The position numbers and the translations under genes were made by a program. From contig NZ_JACHFW010000017.1 in the NCBI RefSeq assembly GCF_014202115.1, forward strand, positions 1-64,000: a stretch of 64,000 nt of DNA, given 5' to 3'. The stretch is from Catenibacillus scindens. GTDB taxonomy: Bacteria > Bacillota > Clostridia > Lachnospirales > Lachnospiraceae. Shown in pieces: positions 61,072-64,000 of this stretch. Numbering within the stretch: the stretch's first letter is position 1; each line of letters opens with the position of its first letter. The notes beneath the pieces were generated by a model. That model saw only the letters and a list, made by a program, of their open reading frames with translations. It was not told the DNA's origin and searched no databases.

Positions 61072-62373
61072 ATGAAAAAGACAAAGATAAATATTTGGAA
61101 AACGCCGGGTATGTTTATTACTGCAGGTTTTGCCGGCGTTATTTTGGCGGGGACTTTATTGCTGCTCATGCCATTTTCTGTGCGGGACGGCGTTCATGTT
61201 TCGGTGATCGACGCACTGTTTACATCCACCAGTGCTGTCTGCGTTACCGGTCTGATCGCCATTGATGTGGCCGATCATTTTACAGCTTTCGGCCAAGGGG
61301 TTGTCGCTGTGCTGATTCAGATCGGCGGCCTTGGCGTGACCAGTGTGGGTGTGGGCCTTATTATCGCGGCCGGACGAAGAGTTAGTATACGAGGCCGCGG
61401 TCTTGTAAAGGAAGCCTGGAATATTGATACTTACGGCGGTATCGTGCGCCTTGTAAAGTCAGTGCTTTTCTTGACTTTAGGCTTTGAGTTTGTGGGAGCT
61501 GTTTTAAGCTTTACAGTGTTTGTACAGGACTGGGAACCGCTCCACGCAGTAGGCATCAGTATTTTCCATTCCATTGCCGCCTTTAATAACTCAGGATTTG
61601 ATATTCTGGGAGGTCTGAGGAATCTTATTCCATATCAGGACAATGTTGTGCTGAATCTGACCACATGCTTCCTGATTATATTTGGCGGTCTTGGTTTTCT
61701 TGTGATCCTTGATATTTTTAAGCACAGACGTTTCAGAAAGTGGACTCTTCACTCTAAAGTTGTGGTGATTACAACAATAGGTCTGCTCCTTGCGGGTACG
61801 CTTTTGCTGAAAGCTACGGAAGACATTTCCTGGATGGGCGCTTTTTTCCACAGTGTGTCCGCCAGAACCGCAGGTTTTTCCACATACTCTATCGGTGATT
61901 TTACCAACGCTGGCCTATTTGTTTTGTGCCTGTTAATGTTTGTGGGTGCCTCACCGGGATCTACCGGCGGCGGTATTAAGACAAGTACGTTTTTTGTGCT
62001 GATCCAGTCCGTAAAAAGTGTCTTTACAAAGCGAAAACCCAGTGCTTTTCACCGTGGAATTTCGGATTCTAATATTTCAAAGGCCAGCCTGATCACGATC
62101 CTTTCGGGTGCGGTCGTGTGCATCGCTACCTTTTTAGTATGTGTGCTGGAGCCTAAACTGGACTTCATCCAGATTTTCTTTGAGGTTGTGTCCGCTTTCG
62201 GTACAGTCGGCCTGTCCACCGGCATCACCCCGGATCTTTCTTGGGCGGCAAAACTGGTCATTATTTTTGTAATGTTTGTGGGAAGACTGGGGGCAATGAC
62301 CCTGGTGTCTATGTGGATCAGTCATTCTGAGTCTAATGTGCAGTATACAGAGGAACCTATATCCATCGGATAG
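61072..62373 (+). CDS. Potassium uptake protein, TrkH/KtrB family
   Basis: 433 residues, about ten helices in the four-repeat MPM pattern. Selectivity filter regions: TSTSAVCVTGL (first), IAAFNNSGFDILGG (second), SVSARTAGFSTYSIG (third) and SAFGTVGLSTGIT (fourth), each with the conserved Gly; GASPGSTGGGIKTSTF is also typical. Works with the cytoplasmic RCK protein encoded at 62523. Length fits KtrB rather than the longer TrkH. The stop codon overlaps the start of repeat B3. Confidence 0.92.
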   Translation: MKKTKINIWKTPGMFITAGFAGVILAGTLLLLMPFSVRDGVHVSVIDALFTSTSAVCVTGLIAIDVADHFTAFGQGVVAVLIQIGGLGVTSVGVGLIIAAGRRVSIRGRGLVKEAWNIDTYGGIVRLVKSVLFLTLGFEFVGAVLSFTVFVQDWEPLHAVGISIFHSIAAFNNSGFDILGGLRNLIPYQDNVVLNLTTCFLIIFGGLGFLVILDIFKHRRFRKWTLHSKVVVITTIGLLLAGTLLLKATEDISWMGAFFHSVSARTAGFSTYSIGDFTNAGLFVLCLLMFVGASPGSTGGGIKTSTFFVLIQSVKSVFTKRKPSAFHRGISDSNISKASLITILSGAVVCIATFLVCVLEPKLDFIQIFFEVVSAFGTVGLSTGITPDLSWAAKLVIIFVMFVGRLGAMTLVSMWISHSESNVQYTEEPISIG

Positions 62374-62500
62374 TCAAATCCCCGCAGCAAGCTGACGGGG
62401 CATGAAAATAGTTAGCGCAGCGTAAGCTGCGAGGTATTTGTCCTTCGCAGCGTTTGTCAAATGGACGCGCTCGCGCGTCCCCTTGGCTCGCTGCCCGCGG
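62373..62500. repeat. Family B palindromic repeat, copy B3
   Basis: Begins GTCAAATCCCCGCAGCAAGC and ends with TCAAATGGACGCGCTCGCGC then GTCCCCTTGGCTCGCTGCCC. The end shares about 40 positions with copy B2. It lies between ktrB and ktrA and so is probably transcribed within the operon. Confidence 0.7.
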
Positions 62501-62522
62501 AAATTAAGGAGAGAGTGTAAAT

Positions 62523-63191
62523 ATGAAAAAGAAAAATCAGGCGGCAGCTTCTTTTGGTATTATTGGACTTGGGCGCTTCGGAATGGCCCTGGCAGTAACC
62601 CTGGCCAATGCCGGCAAAGAGGTTATTGTTATTGATAAAGATGAAGCCAAAGTAAAGGAGATGCGTCAATATACAGACTATGCCTTTGTCTCAGATAATC
62701 TGAGCATGGAAACATTAAAGGAGATTGGCGTTCAGAACTGCGACGTTGTTGTTGTGTGTATCGGAGAAAAGATCGACGTGAGCATTCTCACAACAATGTG
62801 TGTCATTGAACTGGGCGTGCCTCGTGTCATTTCCAAAGCACTGAGCAATGAGCAGGGAGCGGTGCTGCGCAAGCTGGGGGCAGAAGTGGTCTACCCTGAG
62901 AAAGATATGGCGCTGCGTCTTGGAAAGAAATTGGTGTCCAATAATTTCCTGGAGTATATTTCCCTGGATAACAGTGTAGAGATCCGACAGATCAAAATCC
63001 CTGATAAGTTCGCGGGACAGAGTATTGAAGAGATTGGCATACGCAAAAAATATGGTCTTAACATCATTGCCATTGAAAATGGAAATAATACAACCATTGA
63101 GGTCACTCCGGACTACCGGCTCAAATATGAGGACATTATCGTTGTCATAGGTAAGGTCCATAACATAGATAATTTTGAAAAATTAATTTAG
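62523..63191 (+). CDS. Potassium uptake regulatory subunit, TrkA/KtrA family
   Basis: 222 residues. RCK_N Rossmann domain (1-130) with the nucleotide loop IGLGRFGMALAVTLANAG and the acidic IDKDEAKVKEM end of strand two; RCK_C domain (about 140-222) with EIRQIKIPDKFAGQSIEEIG. It gates the KtrB pore in response to ATP/ADP, and C-domains of this family often bind c-di-AMP. AAGGAGAG precedes the ATG by 8 bases. A single N-C unit identifies the KtrA type rather than the doubled TrkA. Confidence 0.92.
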   Translation: MKKKNQAAASFGIIGLGRFGMALAVTLANAGKEVIVIDKDEAKVKEMRQYTDYAFVSDNLSMETLKEIGVQNCDVVVVCIGEKIDVSILTTMCVIELGVPRVISKALSNEQGAVLRKLGAEVVYPEKDMALRLGKKLVSNNFLEYISLDNSVEIRQIKIPDKFAGQSIEEIGIRKKYGLNIIAIENGNNTTIEVTPDYRLKYEDIIVVIGKVHNIDNFEKLI

Positions 63192-63210
63192 GAAGGACGA
63201 AAGAAAACTT

Positions 63211-64000
63211 ATGGATGTATCATTTTTATCCTTCTGGAACGCAATGACTACGAGCCCGATTCTGGCAATCGCCATAATACTTACACTGGGCGTGATTTTT
63301 GTCAACGGGTGGACCGATGCGCCAAACGCTATCGCCACCTGTGTCACGACCCGGTGTCTCGGCGTGCGCACCGCTATCTGGATGAGCGCCCTATTTAATT
63401 TCCTTGGGGTATTTATTATGACTCAGATCAACAGTGCGGTAGCATCGACCATCAGTAATATGGTAGATTTTGGAAGCAACACCCATGAGGCGACCATCGC
63501 CCTGTGCGCGGCGCTGCTGTCCATTGTGATTTACAGTGTGGGGGCCTCATTTTTGGGGATTCCAACCAGTGAGAGTCACAGCCTTATTGCCGGGCTTTCA
63601 GGGGCGGCCATTGCAATCCAGGGGGCATTGGCGGAATTAATGGATCAGAGTGGGTTAAGGTGCTGTATGGATTAGTTCTCAGTCTTGCAATGGGATTTAC
63701 TTTTGGCTGGGGCATCTGTAAGTTAATTACAATTGTCTGCCAGAACCTGGAACGGCGTCTGGCAAACCGCTTTTTCGCCGGCGCTCAGATTGCCGGAGCC
63801 GCAGCTATGAGCTTTATGCATGGCGCCCAGGACGGCCAGAAGTTTATCGGCGTTCTGTTCCTTGGCCTTGCCTTTTCCAACGGAATGAATTCCGTGGAGG
63901 GTATGGAGATTCCGGTCTGGCTTATGCTCTTGTGCAGTCTGGTGATGGGGCTGGGAACCAGTGTGGGCGGCGAGAAGATCATTAAATCCGTAGGTATGGA
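63211..64000 (+). pseudogene. Pit-family inorganic phosphate transporter, frameshifted, cut by window end
   Basis: First frame from ATG 63211 encodes VIFVNGWTDAPNAIATCVTT and IPTSESHSLIAGLSGAAIAI, both signatures of the PitA/PHO-4 family, then goes out of frame and stops at 63675. The other frame continues from about 63627 with IGGINGSEWVKVLYGLVLSL, MSFMHGAQDGQKFIGV and SVGGEKIIKSVGM to the window end. Adding one G to the G5 tract at 63621-63625 would restore a single reading frame (QGGIGGINGSEW). It may be a recent mutation, a phase-variable tract or a sequencing error. Partial at its 3' end. Confidence 0.85.

Noticed and set aside
62438-62635. 65-codon plus-strand frame between ktrB and ktrA
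   Set aside because: Formed by repeat B3 and the ktrA start region in another frame.

Overview
The window reads as the chromosome of a gut-type, spore-forming member of the Clostridia, most likely Lachnospiraceae. The evidence is the set of sporulation genes (cwlD, spoVT, yabP, yabQ, spoIIE), a divIC-tilS-hpt-ftsH block in the order usual for that group, clostridial small genes (a DUF1858 redox protein, a FeoB-associated Cys-rich peptide, DUF3784), strong AGGAGG ribosome sites, and abundant carbohydrate enzymes. All assignments are from reading the sequence; no database search was run.

Layout. 1-170: N-terminus of an IS1634-like transposase running off the left edge. 470-9300: housekeeping run of a DUF1858 protein, mecA (minus), a GH18/SH3 cell-wall enzyme, queH, cwlD, tsaC (Sua5 type), rpiB, dCMP deaminase, an aldose-1-epimerase-like protein and a TetR regulator. 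9880-15080: an old-yellow-enzyme/Fe-S flavoprotein and a large GH2 beta-galactosidase. 15200-20190: a HEAT-repeat protein, MarR, LCP protein, two esterases and an ATP-grasp ligase. 20220-25540: a tight operon of lipoprotein, solute-binding/vWA hybrid, XpaC, second binding protein, short TelA and membrane protein. 25620-26170: spoVT. 26200-30560: an AT-rich accessory island (LytTR regulator, broken AgrC-like kinase, two unknown exported proteins, mini-ORFs, long palindrome), followed by a possible remnant of a membrane-protein gene. 30810-41150: mazG, hup, rqcP, yabPQ, divIC, tRNA-Met, a compact type I toxin-antitoxin candidate, spoIIE, tilS, hpt, ftsH. 41430-43550: GH13 amylase. 43790-45530: tRNA-Gly followed by accessory debris with a second small hydrophobic toxin candidate. 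45530-48090: a P-loop kinase, map and a DtxR-like regulator (minus), and divergently a FeoB-associated peptide behind a DtxR-like operator. 48430-53700: a divergent GH2 protein, alkaline phosphatase lipoprotein and a YibE/F protein. 53756-58713: a TetM-like GTPase fused to a Rae1/YacP-like NYN nuclease domain, translationally coupled to a large unknown zinc-ribbon protein. 58820-59950: aldo/keto reductase with ferredoxin domain (minus). 60480-64000: K+ uptake genes (unknown membrane protein, ktrB/trkH, ktrA) and a frameshifted Pit phosphate transporter cut by the window end.

Between genes the window carries at least two families of dispersed, modular palindromic repeats (family A: AACAGTTCAGCCATC-type ends, about nine copies; family B: GTCAAAT-CCCC ends, three copies) and a MITE-like element near 1771-1957 with a solo end near 48374. 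Many copies sit just after stop codons and probably act as transcription terminators.

The most interesting items are the toxin-antitoxin locus at 33922-34323, where a predicted short RNA carries a near-copy of the antisense of the toxin start region; the GTPase-NYN fusion; and the vWA/XpaC/TelA operon with two solute-binding-like proteins but no ABC permease.
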